A DNA stretch of 64,000 bases, taken from contig NZ_CP036263.1 of the NCBI RefSeq assembly GCF_007741515.1, positions 4,389,178 to 4,453,177 of the forward strand, given 5' to 3'. The translations under genes were made by a program, and so were the position numbers. This document shows, in pieces, positions 62,005 to 64,000 of this stretch; the first letter of the stretch is position 1, and each line of letters begins with the position of its first letter. Below the pieces are notes generated by a model. The model was not told the DNA's origin. It saw nothing but the letters and a program-made list of their open reading frames with translations, and did not search any database. The DNA comes from Adhaeretor mobilis (GTDB taxonomy: Bacteria > Planctomycetota > Planctomycetia > Pirellulales > Lacipirellulaceae).

Positions 62005-62056
62005 AACTCACTCGAAGTCGTACCTTCGCAACTCACTCGAACGGAGTGCACTCCGT
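62005..62056. promoter_or_regulatory. Direct repeats and 16-bp palindrome upstream of TRAP operon
   Basis: AACTCACTCGAA occurs at 62005-62016 and 62030-62041 (25 bp apart). It is directly followed by ACGGAGTGCACTCCGT (62041-62056), a perfect 16-bp palindrome. The palindrome ends 67 bp before the dctP start. This looks like a regulator-binding region controlling the TRAP transporter; the regulator is not in the window. Confidence 0.5.
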
Positions 62057-62123
62057 CCGTCAGATACGATCGTTGTAAACCATAACGTGTCACTCGTCAG
62101 CCCAAGATTGAGAAGCAGTTCAA

Positions 62124-63146
62124 GTGCTGAGCAATAGCAAATCGAATCTCCTGGCTGGCTTTCTCCTGGGCATCTTGCTATCGACAGGAGTTTTTGCTCT
62201 CTGCGTGCGACACATCAGCGGCGACCGCCAGAGTGGTGGAGCCGAGATTGTCCTCAAGTTGGGCCATTCTTTGGATCAGCAACACCCGGTCCATCTTTCG
62301 CTTGAGCACATGGGGGAACTTCTGCGGAAAAAGTCTAAGGGTAGCGTCGAACTGCAAATCTTCCCCAACGGCCAGCTAGGTTCCGAAACCGAGTGCATCG
62401 AGCAACTGCAGCGTGGCGCGTTGGACATGACTAAGACCTCTACAGCACCACTGGAAAGTTTTCTGCCTGAATTTGCCCTGTTCAGCGTGCCCTACCTCTT
62501 TCGAAATGAAGATCACGCCTGGCAAGTTTTTACTGGAGAAATCGGCAAAGAATTGCTTCGCAAAGGTGGCGAAGCCGGGCTGCGAGGGCTCTGTTATCTC
62601 GATGCCGGCGCCCGCAGTTTTTACACAACTACCAAGCCTATTCTCGCTCCCAAAGACTTGAAGGGTTTAAAGATTCGAGTTCAGTCGAGTCAAACAGCCA
62701 TGGAGATGGTTGAGTCGCTTGGTGGCTCACCAACCCCAATGGCTTTTGGTGAGCTCTATACAGGACTTCAACAAGGGATGGTTGACGGGGCCGAGAATAA
62801 CCCGCCCAGCTTTTACTCCAACCGACACTTTGAGGTTTGCAAACATCTCTCGCTCGATGAGCATGCCCGCGTCCCCGATATCCTGTTGATTAGTGAATCG
62901 ACTTGGTCGAGCCTTCCTGCCCAGGTCCAAACGTGGTTGCAGGAATCTGCTGATGAGGCGTCGGAGTTTCAGCGCAAACTCTGGCAAGAAAAAACGGCCA
63001 AGGTCTTGCTAGACGTCCAAAGCGAGGGCGTAACGGTCCATCGGCCTGAGAAGTCTCTTTTCGCAACTCAAGTGAAGCCAATGGTAGCCAAATTGCAGGG
63101 CACCGCCGTAGGAAAACTCATCGAGCGCGTCCAAGGACTCCCCTAA
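62124..63146 (+). CDS. dctP: TRAP transporter substrate-binding protein (DctP family)
   Basis: Periplasmic binding protein of 340 aa for a tripartite ATP-independent periplasmic transporter. The N-terminal hydrophobic segment (NLLAGFLLGILLSTGVFALC) is a signal or membrane anchor. DctP motifs are LKLGHSLDQQHPVHLSLEHM, IFPNGQLGSETECIEQLQRGALDM, LKGLKIRVQSSQTAMEMVESLGGSPTPM and ELYTGLQQGMVDGAENNP. The conserved carboxylate-binding arginine lies in KIRVQ. The start is GTG at 62124. It overlaps dctQ by one base (TAATG). The substrate is probably a carboxylate, but which one cannot be read. Confidence 0.94.
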   Translation: MLSNSKSNLLAGFLLGILLSTGVFALCVRHISGDRQSGGAEIVLKLGHSLDQQHPVHLSLEHMGELLRKKSKGSVELQIFPNGQLGSETECIEQLQRGALDMTKTSTAPLESFLPEFALFSVPYLFRNEDHAWQVFTGEIGKELLRKGGEAGLRGLCYLDAGARSFYTTTKPILAPKDLKGLKIRVQSSQTAMEMVESLGGSPTPMAFGELYTGLQQGMVDGAENNPPSFYSNRHFEVCKHLSLDEHARVPDILLISESTWSSLPAQVQTWLQESADEASEFQRKLWQEKTAKVLLDVQSEGVTVHRPEKSLFATQVKPMVAKLQGTAVGKLIERVQGLP

Positions 63147-63691
63147 TGAGTTCCCTCGCGCCGCTGAAACCGATGAAACGATTCCTGGACAATGTGTTGG
63201 AATCGGCAGTGATCTTCGCCGTTGCGCTTCTTGTGATTGACGTGCTGTGGGGTGTTTTTACGCGATTCATCATGGGATCTCCCAGTCGGTGGACTGAAGA
63301 GATTGCCAGACTGCTACTAATTTGGGTCGCTCTACTTGGTGCGGCGGTGGCATTTGGACGGCGTGAGCACTTAGGATTCGATTATCTTGCCGAACAGCTC
63401 GATCCTGCCGTCAAGAAGATGATGGCGCTTATCACTCAATCCATTGTCATCGCGTTTGCTTTGGTTGTGATGGTCTACGGAGGTAGCATACTGGTCTCCG
63501 AAACACTTGCTGCCAATCAGGTGACACCGGCCCTGGGCTTAAAGATGGGGTACGCCTATTTGGCGTTGCCTTTGAGTGGGCTGTTCATCGTGATCTACGG
63601 TGTTGAGCAGTTCCTGGGAATCTGCTCGACCGATGCGAAGAGTATTGAGCAACCGCAAGATTCAGGCTCCGATCCCCCGCCGCGAAGTTAG
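63146..63691 (+). CDS. dctQ: TRAP transporter small permease (DctQ family)
   Basis: Small membrane subunit of the TRAP transporter, 181 aa with four predicted membrane segments (starting AVIFAVALLVIDVLWGVFTRF). The DctQ signature is RWTEEIARLLLIWVALLGAAVAFGRREHLGFDYL. Its ATG overlaps the dctP TAA by one base, and the next gene starts seven bases after its stop, so the three genes form one operon. Met10 is an alternative start. Confidence 0.93.
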   Translation: MSSLAPLKPMKRFLDNVLESAVIFAVALLVIDVLWGVFTRFIMGSPSRWTEEIARLLLIWVALLGAAVAFGRREHLGFDYLAEQLDPAVKKMMALITQSIVIAFALVVMVYGGSILVSETLAANQVTPALGLKMGYAYLALPLSGLFIVIYGVEQFLGICSTDAKSIEQPQDSGSDPPPRS

Positions 63692-63698
63692 ACATGCC

Positions 63699-64000
63699 AT
63701 GGAAATCCAAGTCGCTATCCTGATCATCAGCTTCGTGGTCTTGGTATTGATCAATGTGCCCGTAGCCGTAGCAATTGGCTTGTGCGCATTGCTCACTATT
63801 GTATCGCTGGGGACTGTGCCAGCGACTACCATAGTTGCCCAAAGACTGAGCACAGGTATCGCAAGCTTTCCACTATTGGCGATTCCATTCTTTATCCTAG
63901 CCGGCATCCTCATGGGCGAGGGTGGTATGGCAAGGCGGCTTATTGATTTCGCCTCCGCGGTGGTGGGACAATATCGTGGCGGCTTGTCCTATGTGAGTAC
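63699..64000 (+). CDS. dctM: TRAP transporter large permease (DctM family; partial, 3' end outside window)
   Basis: Only the first 100 codons are visible. The ATG at 63699 opens MEIQVAILIISFVVLVLINVPVAVAIG, and then comes IASFPLLAIPFFILAGILMGEGGMARRLIDFA, the typical DctM beginning. It forms the ion-coupled transport channel with DctQ. It starts seven bases after dctQ and continues past the right edge. Confidence 0.93.
   Translation, partial: MEIQVAILIISFVVLVLINVPVAVAIGLCALLTIVSLGTVPATTIVAQRLSTGIASFPLLAIPFFILAGILMGEGGMARRLIDFASAVVGQYRGGLSYVS

Noticed and set aside
1..64000. CRISPR arrays, tRNA/rRNA genes, intact IS elements, prophage or known defence systems
   Set aside because: Read for but not found: no regularly spaced repeats, no cloverleaf-like segment noticed, no transposase or phage structural motifs.

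Overview
The window looks like a chromosomal segment of a planctomycete, probably of the Pirellulales group. No rRNA or other taxonomic marker is present, so this rests on gene content. There are five Hanks-type Ser/Thr kinase genes, two of them next to ECF sigma factor genes. There is a secreted protein with a LEPR-XLL-like N-terminus, a PEP-CTERM and dockerin-like secreted protease, SMP-30 and terpene-cyclase-fold proteins, and very few overlapping operons. Many genes start with GTG or TTG or lack a clear Shine-Dalgarno (SD) sequence. I saw no tRNA, rRNA, CRISPR array, intact transposase or prophage.

Layout. 1-8.9 kb: trpB (cut by the left edge), mutM, then a minus-strand nitrogen-control series amtB-glnB-glnD followed by a Ser/Thr kinase, and a PduO-type cobalamin adenosyltransferase. 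9.4-14.5 kb: an orphan HlyD-type adaptor, an alpha/alpha-toroid (terpene-cyclase-like) secreted protein, an unknown protein and a lipoprotein. 14.8-24 kb: a membrane kinase, a matrixin-like protease with a PEP-CTERM tail, a vanadium haloperoxidase, and a divergent ECF sigma/kinase-TPR pair. 24-33 kb: a soluble histidine kinase, nadD, priA, a heme-motif histidine kinase, rnhA and recG. 33-37 kb: a second ECF sigma gene facing away from a six-TM kinase with an altered DFG motif, and a small Cys-rich lipoprotein. 37-44.4 kb: nei2 and lhr, overlapping, then a photolyase and a DUF3253 protein. 44.7-48.7 kb: TIGR03032, galE, GNAT and JmjC-like genes.

48.9-56 kb: a compact five-gene minus-strand operon of MarR regulator, large lipoprotein TolC, HlyD-type adaptor, MacB-type ATPase and permease. 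Two near-identical GTTCA-N4-TGAAC operators lie at its start. 56-64 kb: a gluconolactonase-like protein, a redoxin/cytochrome c/copper-monooxygenase fusion, a large secreted unknown, a possible group II intron remnant, and a TRAP transporter operon (dctP-dctQ-dctM) that runs off the right edge.

No CRISPR- or phage-defence-like system stands out. The most interesting items are the MarR-operator-controlled efflux operon with its unusual TolC, the redoxin-heme-copper fusion, the kinase behind the PII/GlnD genes, the orphan adaptor/toroid pair, and several palindromic intergenic elements.
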